From the NCBI GenBank assembly GCA_900404475.1, contig OUQQ01000647.1, positions 1 through 11,150 on the forward strand: a DNA stretch of 11,150 nucleotides, in the 5' to 3' direction. The position numbers and the translations under genes are program-made. This document shows positions 1 through 8,528 of this stretch, in pieces. The notes below the pieces were generated by a model. That model worked only from the letters and a program-made list of their open reading frames with translations, did not search any database and had not been told where the DNA came from. The DNA is from Spongospora subterranea (lineage: Eukaryota; Endomyxa; Phytomyxea; Plasmodiophorida; Plasmodiophoridae). How positions within the stretch are numbered: the stretch's first letter is position 1; the number at the start of each line of letters is the position of its first letter.

Positions 1-1
1 G

Positions 2-121
2 CACGGATTGTTTCGCCATGGAAGAAGCTTCCATCCGATTGTGTTTACCGCAGTTGCCAATTTAGTCCAAATGCTACTAAGGGAAGAGCCGTTATGGAAT
101 ATCTTATCCTACCTTGAATAA
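2..121 (+). CDS. Possible 3' end of an upstream gene, cut by the window edge
   Basis: A frame open from base 2 runs 39 codons to a TAA at 119-121, and an AATAAA at 117-122 overlaps that stop. The peptide has a plausible mix of residues (it ends NILSYLE) and no low-complexity run. An open stretch of this length can arise by chance, so the call rests mainly on the stop coinciding with a polyadenylation-like signal, as also happens at the end of copy 4. No family is recognised. Confidence 0.22.
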   Translation, partial: HGLFRHGRSFHPIVFTAVANLVQMLLREEPLWNILSYLE

Positions 122-239
122 AAACAGTTCAATTTCCCAGTCCCGAGCTTCAGCGTAGGTTCTGGATTTCAGGCGATTAAAAAAAACACTGAGCATCGGA
201 AAATTTCCAATTGACCGCAACCTCCTGGAGATAACCGCC

Positions 240-356
240 CTCTGGGCACGGGGTTAGACTGGCGCCGGGTCGTGGATCATGACGACAGGGCCTTGGGTGC
301 CCTATCTGACACTTCCCTTCAACTCTATTCCAATAGATTCCGTTCGATCACACACG
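240..356 (+). promoter_or_regulatory. 5' flank and leader of copy 1, diverged
   Basis: The stretch carries a worn version of the element seen before copies 2 and 3: CTCTGGG followed by CTGGCGCC (ACTGGCGCCG at 259-268), about 90 nt before the ATG instead of about 70. The last bases before the start (AGATTCCGTTCGATCACACACG) match the leaders of copies 2 and 3 with a few changes. I see no clear TATA box here. Confidence 0.4.
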
Positions 357-1417
357 ATGAATTCTTCGACCATGTTGATTGTCACCGCTATGGCATTATT
401 TGTTCTATCATCCTCAGTAATGTGTTTCTTTATGTCATTGATGGCTTCAGGTATCTCATCAAATCGCAGGTCCACGCGACGGGTTCCGCAGCGATTACAA
501 CTGTAAGTTTGCACAATCGTCCAAAAAATGGGGCTTCAGTCACTTGATCATCGATATCAGGATCAGGAACTGACCAAATCCCATCATCAACTGTCTAATG
601 ATCATGGATTACAGGACGGAACTGTATCTTCGATTAGTGACACAATCAAGGTCAATACAGCAACATTAGAATATGAGGTATAGTCATTTGAACATCTTCA
701 TTAGGATCCGGAACCGAATGAGAACGTCCTTTCCACGATTATGGTTGTCCATATATCGCTATAGAAGTTCAATTTATCTGACCATTCTGTACTGAAAGGA
801 GCTTCTCAAGAGCAGGGCGATTCACGATTTGATCGCTCGGGTAAATGATCTTCTTCCTCATCTCAAAGAGGTTCAGCCACCTTTTGATGAAACCTTGGAT
901 AGTTTGATCATTTCAAATGTCAGTTTCAGACAACTGAATAGAGTGTGCAGTGTAGTCATGTGGCTTTCTCCATTAGGATCCAGGAATGGAGACGGCTCTC
1001 TCCCACATATTGGTTGGACGATGGATCGCTATGTAATTGCAATTCATCTGACAATTGTGATCTGACAGAATTTCTTCAAGAGTGAGGAATTAGAGAAATT
1101 GAACCAACAGGTACATCATTAAATAGACGTCTTATTTGGGTTTGGTCATTCTCATCATCTCTATGATATTCACATTGCAAACCGCATCTCACAGATTTCC
1201 GTTGAATATTTCAAAATGCGGATGACATCGGATGTCATTTCAGCCAATCAAAGAGTGATTGATAATATTTTCTGATTGCCCAGTTTCTTAGGTACCAAAC
1301 CAATATTCCCCTACTGGAAGTTACTCCTCGGTAATGGTCGTGTACCCCCATGATTTCTATTTGTCTGAGGATTTTCAGGAGGAATCCAATGGCAATCAAG
1401 ACCTTTCCATTTTCTAA
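357..1417 (+). CDS. Copy 1: secreted micro-exon protein, 178 aa, 10 exons
   Basis: Proposed exons are 357-416, 470-502, 561-650, 705-743, 799-918, 977-1012, 1069-1110, 1195-1233, 1292-1330 and 1379-1417 (TAA). They join to 537 nt without an internal stop, and every exon is a multiple of 3. Exon 1 encodes a 20-residue signal peptide (MNSS, hydrophobic core, SSS). Exon 2 (VHATGS...) and exon 3 (DQELT...) start the mature chain. Exon 4 (DPEPNE) and exon 6 (DPGME) are the A modules, and exon 7 (NFFKSEE) is the second B module. The first B and C modules are fused in exon 5 because the intron that separates them elsewhere reads through in frame from 841. Exon 8 is 7 codons shorter than in the other copies because its acceptor has moved. 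The ATG is chosen because the same MNS start and hydrophobic run occur in copies 2 and 3. The product is acidic, has no recognisable domain and is presumably secreted; its function is unknown. Confidence 0.78.
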
Positions 1418-1863
1418 TCGAGGACATTCTCTTCACCCTGTAATCGTTTTCTCATTTGGGCAAAAAACAGTAATCTGATTTCGATCGCCTCACTACAAAT
1501 ATTGTACCAAATTGTCGAAAGTTGCATGTCTTTATTTGTTTTTACTTGTTAGCAGAATAGTTCAGGGATTTTCCGATCAGACAACGTTTTCCTGATGCCT
1601 TTAATCTTGGTCAACGATTCAAATACGCGACCTTTCTTTATTCATTCATCCAAAGGGTGAAAGCTTCTCGCAATTCAGTTTCAACCTTCGACAATGTTCA
1701 AATACTGCACCCAACGCTTAGGAAACCCTACGAGTACCGGTACGAAGGTAGAGGAAGTAATTACTGGGCAGATTAATAAGTGAGCAGCCTTGAGCACCTT
1801 ACTGTGAGATGTCATAAACCGTTTCGTGAACCAAATTCATGACCAGAGTAATACAATCAACTT
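1418..1863 (+). other. 3' flank of copy 1, no gene seen
   Basis: The stretch aligns with the sequence after the other copies. A polypyrimidine stretch is followed by CAAAAAACAG at 1461-1470, where the other copies have AATAAA, then TTTCGATCGCCTCACTAC (in copy 4 the match is CTCGATCGCTTCACTA). TGTCTTTATTTGTTTT starts near 1527 and CAACGTTTTCCTGATG lies at 1582-1597; both recur after copy 4. From about 1620 to 1863 I see neither genes nor repeats. Confidence 0.5.
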
Positions 1864-2725
1864 ATGACCCCTACCGGTCCGATTGGCAAATGCTCAGTTC
1901 GGACCACGTCGGTTATTACTATCGCCAACACCGAATTGCCACTCAAAGTCCAACTTATATTATTTGACGAGCGGCAGCCAAGCGACCACGGGTCTACAAC
2001 GGCAGATGAAGAAGTACATGGTCAACTGACACATTACCGTGTCGAGAGCGATACCCAAATTATCCACCTAATGGATGCAAATGCCCTGCTCATGGGACAT
2101 CTTCATCTGTAGCTTCCGAGGCCCTGTCACCGCTGAACCGTTTCCGCCGACCAAGGATTCCAACTGAAAATGCCAGAGGTGTTTAACAGTAATCCAACCC
2201 TTTTTTCGGCATTAGCTAGGCCAGGCCGAACATTTCTTGGCTGTGTCACCTCTTTGCTATCCCGCTTTGGCTCATTGTTAACCGAGCAAACGCGCATAGC
2301 TCATACCGTTGTATGGGTCGACGAGTGCCGTTCTCACCGATCAGAAAATGTTCTTGACCGCGGTGACGGTGGCCTTCGACTGCCCCGACCGATCCAACGA
2401 AGCGGCAGACGCTCAACGAAATCTGACGATGCGCCAACGTTGGGGGACTAATGCAATCAATTTCGCCTTTTTGCCCAGGAAGCGGACTGTACCCAATCGA
2501 CAGTGATTTACCAGTTCTGACTTGGAATGCTCCTCGACCTCCAACGTATGCTGATCCTGGCCGAGGGTGCCGGAAATCACAGCAACACCGTTTCACGCAG
2601 AGATGGAATCGTTCCGCCCCCTTGCGTTCCACCCCTTCATAACCCGACAGCTTCTCTAAACCTTCTCATGGCCGACCTCGTAAACCTGCATTTTCCGGGT
2701 ATTGAAATATCCGGATATCGTAGTA
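1864..2725 (+). pseudogene. Decayed gene of other origin, GC-richer, several frames
   Basis: The base composition is richer in G and C than around the micro-exon genes, and three plus-strand frames look like coding sequence with many C/G third positions. They are 1864-2112 (82 codons, containing ITIANTELPLKVQLILFDE), 2309-2506 (containing MFLTAVTVAFDCPDRSNEAA) and 2527 to about 2720 (containing LQRMLILAEGAGNHSNT). They are in different frames and separated by stops, which fits frameshifts or missed introns. A 47-nt GT-AG stretch at 2109-2155 with a GCTGAAC branch-like motif could be an intron, but the joined frame stops soon afterwards. I cannot name the family. Chance opening in GC-rich DNA is the alternative. 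Confidence 0.4.
2707..2718. repeat. 12-bp palindrome ATATCCGGATAT
   Basis: A perfect palindrome just upstream of the larger hairpin at 2749-2782. It could be a dimer-binding site or a chance match. Confidence 0.5.
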
Positions 2726-2748
2726 ATATTCGGTTATTGAAAACGCGA

Positions 2749-2782
2749 TGGCATCCAAACGCGGTGGCGCGTTTGGATGCCA
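2749..2782. repeat. Perfect 15-bp inverted repeat with 4-nt loop
   Basis: TGGCATCCAAACGCG at 2749-2763 is followed by GTGG and by the exact reverse complement at 2768-2782. The fragment AAACGCG also occurs just before, at 2741-2747. No T-run follows and no gene ends here. The repeat could be a cruciform, a foldback-element core or an operator-like site; the sequence does not decide. Confidence 0.85.
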
Positions 2783-3097
2783 AGTGTTTCATTCATCTAT
2801 TTTGCGTGCGTTCGTTTACATAATACATGCTCGAGCAAGTTTAATACAAATGCTGATCCTCCATTTGAACATGAAAAAAAATAGAGTAGTTTGCGATGGA
2901 GTCTTTCCGAAGCACTCACAGTGCTTTTGATGTTGGCGTTTTCAAAAAGACGTCTCGGCATATCATAGTTAACCAGCTTCCAAGAGATCTTCGCCCGTCT
3001 AAGCGCACTGTGCAATACATGATTTGACTGTGTCACAGTCATTAGTGTACGGTGTGCCCTAGTGCGCCACCGCGCGCGGTAGAAAGAAGCCACCGGG

Positions 3098-3190
3098 GTC
3101 ACTATGACCAGCCGTGGCGGCATGGCAATACCGTTACACATGACATGGCAATACCGTCCTCTGAGAGCCTTTGGGTCATGCTGGCGCGGG
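3098..3190 (+). repeat. Leader repeat, orphan copy
   Basis: GTCACTATGACCAGCCGTGG... at 3098-3119 is an exact 22-nt match to 3561-3582. CATGGCAATACCGTCCTCTG at 3144-3163 matches 3593-3612 exactly. GGGTCATGCTGGCGC at 3173-3187 matches the element before copies 2 and 3. CATGGCAATACCGT occurs twice within this copy (3121-3134 and 3144-3157). No signal-peptide exon follows at the expected distance of about 70 nt, so this copy has lost its gene or was duplicated without it. Confidence 0.8.
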
Positions 3191-3262
3191 GTTTCAAGAT
3201 ATTTGTCGTGATAGTAAATAGATATCCGTCACCATAATGTATGACAAATTATTCATTAGAAA

Positions 3263-3356
3263 ATGAGCAGATTTGAAGTGGAAAAACACACTCTGCTCAT
3301 CACCCGGGTGGCAAACCTGCAAAGTTTGATCAGATTAAACTGGTTTGAACCCGGGT
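3263..3356. repeat. Two nested-type inverted repeats
   Basis: ATGAGCAGA at 3263-3271 pairs with TCTGCTCAT at 3292-3300. Immediately after it, ACCCGGGTGGCAAACC at 3302-3317 pairs with GGTTTGAACCCGGGT at 3342-3356 with one mismatch and one extra base. Together they form two adjacent stem-loops between the two leader repeats. They may be remains of a small transposon. Confidence 0.6.
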
Positions 3357-3461
3357 CCGGTCAACTTGACACCTCCAAATGGCTGCCAACGCATTATTGG
3401 TGCTCAACACTCTCTTGGCCGTCCAAGTCGTACTGTACTGTGTACCATACCAACAAGGTAC

Positions 3462-3481
3462 GGACGGTGCAGGACGGTGCC
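3462..3481. repeat. 10-nt tandem repeat GGACGGTGCA / GGACGGTGCC
   Basis: Two adjacent near-identical decamers. This is a minor local duplication. Confidence 0.6.
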
Positions 3482-3560
3482 AAAAATATACCCCAATATC
3501 AGCAACTGGTGTACACCGATGGTGAAGAACTGGAGGTCATGCCGTGGTACATAGGGGTAT

Positions 3561-3705
3561 GTCACTATGACCAGCCGTGGCGTTAAACATGGCATGGCAA
3601 TACCGTCCTCTGTGAGTCTGGGTCATGCTGGCGCCAGTCAGGTGGCTCATGCTTAAATTGTACCTAGTCTTTCATATTCTAAATCATTCCATTTGATCAA
3701 CATCG
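3561..3705 (+). promoter_or_regulatory. 5' flank and leader of copy 2
   Basis: The flank contains, in order, GTCACTATGACCAGCCGTGG (3561-3580), CATGGCAATACCGTCCTCTG (3593-3612), GGTCATGCTGGCGCC (3621-3635) followed by AGTCAGGTGGCT, and the AT-richer leader ending in TTTGATCAACATCG before the ATG. The order matches the flank of copy 3, so the block was duplicated together with the gene. That the GC-rich motifs bind a regulator is inference. Confidence 0.55.
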
Positions 3706-4914
3706 ATGAATTCTGCGTCTCTGTTAATTGCCGCCGCTATGGCGTCATTTGCTCTCTCATCCTCAGTAAAAATCATCTATGTCATTGTTGGTTTCAGATA
3801 TCTCACCAAATCTCAGGTGCACGAGACGTGTGTTTCACCGAGTACAACTGTAAGTTCCATAATCATCCACAAATGGGGGTTCAGTCGCTTGATCATTGAC
3901 ATCAGGATCATCAAGAGCTGACCGACCTCAACAACAAGCAGCAACTGTTTACTGATCATGGATTACAGGACAAAACTGCATTTGCAATTAGTGACACATC
4001 AAAGGTCAATACAGCCATGTACAGTATGAAGATTAGTTATTTGACCATATCCGTTAGAACGTGGAACCGATGGAGAATAGTGTCTCTGAGACTGCAGGAC
4101 CATCTCTCTCCCAGATTTTGAATGGAATAACCTGGTACAAGATTCGGGTTGGACTCTTTATTGCTATGAATTCCATTTATCTGATAAACTTGGACTCCAA
4201 CAGGATTGCATAACATCTTTTCAAAATCAAGCCGGTTATGAGACGATGAGTTATGTTGAGGTATATCGTTAAAAAGAGTCCAATTGGGATCGGTCGTGTT
4301 AATCATCACTATGGTATTTAGTATTCAATCTTCGCTTTGAAATGTCTGAGTCAACCGTCTGAGAGTTTGAAAGAATCGACCAGTTTGGAAAAATCGACCG
4401 TTAGTTTGAGGCAACATTGTAGATTGCGAAGTTTAGTCATTTTGATCGTCTCCATCAGAATCAAAAACCGCTCGAAGTGCCGGAAATCTGGATTCCCGTT
4501 GCTATTTGGATCTTTCAATCTGGCAACAATGAACTGAAACGGGAATTCCTAACAGCTATAGAGCAGATTATCCCGTCGGAAGGACCAATGATTGAGGAAA
4601 TGATGGATCAGGTATATTATTTAAAACTCTTCTAATTGAGTTCTGTTCATATCCTTCCTCTCTTTCACAGTTGATAGAAACGTTTTTACCAGACCCGGTC
4701 AAATCCTTTGCAAGTCTGACGATATCGAATGTCAGTTCACCATCAAATTGAGTCACTGATGTTGTATTCTGATAGCTTTTTTAGGAAGAAAACCAAATTC
4801 CACCAAATGAAGTTTTGCCCTCGGTAATAATATAAACCCCATTATCCCCACATGTCTGATATATATAATTTCCAGGACGAAGTGGATGGCAATGACGGCA
4901 GTCAGGTTGTCTAA
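3706..4914 (+). CDS. Copy 2: secreted micro-exon protein, 235 aa, 10 exons
   Basis: Proposed exons are 3706-3765, 3817-3849, 3906-4004, 4058-4147, 4204-4260, 4322-4399, 4459-4611, 4671-4730, 4785-4823 and 4876-4914 (TAA). They join to 708 nt with no internal stop, and all introns are phase 0. Exon 1 encodes the signal peptide (MNSASLLIAAAMASFALSSS). Exon 2 is VHETC...; exon 3 begins DHQELTDLNN. Exon 4, the first A module, is 30 codons instead of 13. Exon 7 fuses the second A and B modules: the intron that separates them elsewhere starts here at 4498 with GTTGC but has lost its AG, and 45 nt of it read through in frame. The ending is acidic (EENQIPPNE, then DEVDGNDG and QVV). AATAAA lies 60 nt after the stop. 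No domain is recognised; the role is unknown beyond probable secretion. Confidence 0.78.
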
Positions 4915-5750
4915 GTGAGTGCTCTCGTCATCCTGTTATCGATTTGTCGTTCGGGGATATATCAATAAAATGCATTTGATTGCGTCGCTAACCAATTAAT
5001 TAAATTTCATGAAAAATTCAACAGTCAATTTTGTTTTATCTTGGCATCAGAATAGCTCAGGGGTATCCGCCAAAACTTTGCATTGTCAACGTTTCCCTGA
5101 TGTTGTCAGTGATGGTCCTCATGGGCGTCGTCGCGTTGACCAACTAAACGAAATCGTATTTTTCTAGGCCAATTACTGAAGCTGAGAGATCTGCAGATAT
5201 ATATTTAGAACGATTGTATAACTGAAGAAATAAACCGTCACTGATGCGTAAATTGTGGTTCTCGAGGGCGTAAAACCCGGTTTTCCTTGGCATAATCTGA
5301 AGCCCTTAAGCGGCAACAGCGTCTGCGCAGACAACAGAGAATTAGCCAAATCCAGATTTATCTGACGATGTTTTCTAGGTGGAAAATATAGCTATCACGA
5401 AATCATTACAAATACGTAACCTGTTCCCCAGACAGCGGATTTACCATCCATTAATGGAATGGCGCCACAAGTTCGTTTCAGTGCAATTTAACGGCTGCAT
5501 TAGGACCATCGTTATTTCAAAAGCGTCGATTGTGTGACGTCTAATCGCATCTGGCCAAAATCACCTCAACCTTTGCGGTCAACGTTAAATACTGTAACCG
5601 GGGTAGATAGGATAGATGCCATGTTATCGTCACAAAGGGGCACGATAATAAACATACATCAAGTCACGACACGCGAGTGCTCTATCATCTTCAGTACAAG
5701 AAAATTATGTAAATAGGGTCACGTCATTAATCAACATGAGCCGGGCTTGT
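4915..5750. other. 3' flank of copy 2 and spacer, no gene seen
   Basis: The first 190 nt share short blocks with the 3' flanks of the other copies: CAGAATAGCTCAGGG at 5049-5063 (CAGAATAGTTCAGGG in copy 1) and CAACGTTTCCCTGATG at 5087-5102. Further on there is only a 12-bp palindrome GTCTGCGCAGAC at 5321-5332. Short open frames here, such as 5534-5716, do not look coding. Confidence 0.45.
4974..4979 (+). terminator. AATAAA polyadenylation-like signal, copy 2
   Basis: The hexamer lies 60 nt after the stop. The sequence around it aligns with the positions of AATAAA after copy 3 and at the end of copy 4. Confidence 0.5.
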
Positions 5751-6000
5751 CAACATTTGATAACTTGCAAAAAAATTTCAGGCTCAGGAACTGAATGAAA
5801 CCCAAAACAACTCCCATAAGAGCATCTATAAAAGCTGTCAGGTGGATGAATCAAAGTTCAAAACCGTAACCTTGAAAACCGTAAACTTGTAAAAGTGAGT
5901 GTGTTGAAGTGATCATTGTCACCATCTGGCGAGAGTGACAGAATTTTACCTGTTTATTGCCATTATCTGAGAGATGCTTATACGATAACACATTGAGATG
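5751..6000 (+). pseudogene. Probable decayed fifth copy (exon 3 region)
   Basis: A 3' splice-like site ending TTTCAG at 5781 is followed by GCTCAGGAACTGAAT (AQELN). It sits like the GATCAGGAACTGACC start of exon 3 in copies 1 and 3, behind a TTGATAAC branch-like motif. A GTGAGT donor at 5895-5900 and TGATCATTGTCACCATCTGG further on resemble the next intron (TGATCATCTCCATCAG in copy 3). A TAA at 5890-5892 interrupts the frame directly after a 15-nt tandem duplication. No signal exon is visible upstream. Homology is judged by eye over short stretches only. Confidence 0.3.
5860..5889. repeat. 15-nt tandem duplication
   Basis: AAAACCGTAACCTTG at 5860-5874 is followed directly by AAAACCGTAAACTTG at 5875-5889, with one mismatch. 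It lies inside the putative decayed exon 3. Confidence 0.75.
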
Positions 6001-6105
6001 GCCAGTTCATATATTCAAAGTAGTTGATGGGATAATCTGACAACTGATTCGATGATATCCGAACGAACACGAATGTTCATTAACCATTACTGTCAAAGTC
6101 CAATA

Positions 6106-6424
6106 TCAAAGTTGCCATTCTATTACCCGAACCTCTAGGTTTGTCACACTCAGGGAACTGGTGACTGCAGAATCAAAGTTTCTGACATGGGCCGATGTGA
6201 GCAATCTAGTGAAGCAGGAACGGATCAAGTCCATAAGCTCTTGCTCCTCACCAAAGTGACCTGACCGTGTTTATACGAATAGGATACACACTTGTCAGTT
6301 CATGGATCAGGTTCACTGTTCCGACTTCGAGTGTCAAAGATCGGTTGTATTCCACAGCAATATCATCGATTTGGTTACCGGACAAACACAACGAAGGTCG
6401 GCAACATCGACACTCTGTGACAAT
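6106..6424 (-). pseudogene. Coding-like fragment on the minus strand, unknown product
   Basis: Read on the minus strand, one frame is open from 6424 down to a TGA at 6248-6250 and contains SGNQIDDIAVEYNRSLTLEV and NLIHELTS. A second frame continues with EEQELMDLIRSCFTRLL and VTNLEVRVIEWQL, ending in TGA at 6106-6108. Either a one-base frameshift or a short intron of about 43 nt (GTGTAT...GTGAG) joins them; the intron version is phase 0 and gives HELTS-EQELMDL. No start codon with a convincing leader is seen, and the fragment stops short of the leader of copy 3. The family is not recognised. It may be a truncated gene displaced by the duplication. Confidence 0.35.
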
Positions 6425-6499
6425 TCAGAACAATCTCAAGTCTCATAGACTCTCCTAACCCAATCTTCACAGTCAATCCGAGTTATAATGTAACATAAC

Positions 6500-6619
6500 C
6501 GGCCATGGCGTCACAGCGCATGGCCATTCTCCTCTGGGTCATGCTGGCGCCAGGTGGCTTACGTCTCTCATACAGTACTCTTTTTATATATCGCAATAGA
6601 TTCATCTCGATCAACATCG
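6500..6619 (+). promoter_or_regulatory. 5' flank and leader of copy 3 with TATA-like box
   Basis: GGCCATGGCG and CGCATGGCCATTCTCCTCTG are worn matches to the leader repeat before copy 2. CTCTGGGTCATGCTGGCGCC at 6532-6551 matches it exactly over its core, followed by AGGTGGCT. TTTTTATATA at 6581-6590 lies 30-39 nt before the ATG, and the leader ends GATCAACATCG as in copy 2. The spacing from GGCGCC to ATG is about 70 nt in both copies. Confidence 0.55.
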
Positions 6620-7804
<1,185 letters not shown>

Positions 7805-7814
7805 ATTAATTTTC

Positions 7815-7820
7815 AATAAA
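7815..7820 (+). terminator. AATAAA polyadenylation-like signal, copy 3
   Basis: The hexamer lies 11 nt after the TAG, inside TTTTCAATAAAGAG. The flanking CAATAAA is shared with copies 2 and 4. Confidence 0.5.
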
Positions 7821-7904
7821 GAGACTTCATTCGCGTCATTGAACAATTCTCCAAAGGGTCCAGTGTCTTTGTCTGTTTTGTCTTGTCATCGGATGCTCGG
7901 GAAA

Positions 7905-8528
7905 AACTTGATCGAATTCAAGTCCAATCGTCGAATACTCCATAATAAAGTCCATCATCAAGGCACTGCTCAAGAGATACCAGTATGCTTTGCATTCTGA
8001 AGAACCTGAGAATGGAAGTGTCTGACTGATGCCGACACTTTAATGAACATATAGAGACTGTAGAGCACCAAGCTACCCTGCGCAGCCCTAGGACACATCC
8101 GGCAGAAATGAATCGAATTCTGAACAAAGCAATACGAAGAGGCTGTTTTATTTGAGGACAGGTACATTACAAGAGGAGACAATTCCTCAAAAAATTCCAG
8201 AGGATTGCGATGAAGGCGACATGTCCTGCAGCAAAAGGAATTTTTCCTGTGCCCCAATGGGTTTCGGGGTTTTAGTGGGTCGGATGATTTCAACCTCACA
8301 CTATACCATTGTTCGGGATCAGACTGCTGAGCAACGTATAGTGAAGGTCCTTATCACACACATATGAGTTTGTGCCCGGATGACGAGTCATCGTCATCTG
8401 GCCCTAGCGTAGATATGGGTACTACAGACCTAACACAAATGAATATAACGCAATCACAAAAAAGACATTGGCCGAAGGACCACGACCCGAACGAATACGG
8501 CGACTCGAGCACAACTGTTTTCACATAA
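7905..8528 (+). pseudogene. Broken coding-like segments in three frames, unknown
   Basis: Three open stretches follow one another. The first ends in TGA at 8023-8025 and contains IVEYSIIKSIIKALLKRYQY. The second spans 8152-8367 and contains LQEETIPQKIPEDCDEGD. The third is an ATG frame at 8364-8528 of 54 codons, hydrophilic and Ser/Thr/Asp-rich, containing CPDDESSSSGPSVDMGTTD. The second and third overlap at ATGA and could be one chain after a frameshift. The first two carry no clear start. I recognise no family. They may be exons of a gene whose introns I cannot place, decayed sequence or chance. Confidence 0.25.

Larger units (their letters stand above)
2726..3705. other. Long spacer before copy 2: palindromes and promoter-type repeats
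   Basis: No gene is supported in this kilobase. It holds the 15-bp hairpin, a small stem AAGCACT-CAC-AGTGCTT at 2910-2926, the palindrome ACCGCGCGCGGT at 3069-3080, two copies of the leader repeat (3098-3190 and 3561-3635) and inverted repeats between them. An open frame at 3263-3586 (107 codons) runs through these repeats and ends inside one of them. I treat it as a chance frame. Confidence 0.5.

Noticed and set aside
470..502. Alternative first intron of only 32-34 nt ending at TTCAG (450 in copy 1)
   Set aside because: It would make the next exon end in phase 1 and create a stop with exon 3 in copies 1 and 2. The acceptor 19 nt further on gives phase 0 in both, and the corresponding downstream acceptor does so in copy 3.
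272..547. Frame spanning the signal exon of copy 1 and its first two introns
   Set aside because: It reads the signal-peptide exon out of frame and crosses both splice sites; the spliced model agrees with copies 2 and 3.
2246..2632. 128-codon minus-strand frame
   Set aside because: It lies opposite the GC-rich plus-strand frames and reads as an antisense shadow: Cys/Arg-rich without structure.
2797..3141. 114-codon minus-strand frame
   Set aside because: It covers the spacer, a palindrome and the start of the leader repeat; composition is not protein-like.
3302..3358. tRNA-like B box (GGTTTGAACCCGGGTCC)
   Set aside because: It differs from the GGTTCGAANCC core, has no A box at the right distance and no cloverleaf; it is one arm of the inverted repeat.
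3263..3586. 107-codon ATG frame between the leader repeats
   Set aside because: It runs through inverted and direct repeats and ends inside the duplicated leader block; no coding bias or family likeness is seen.
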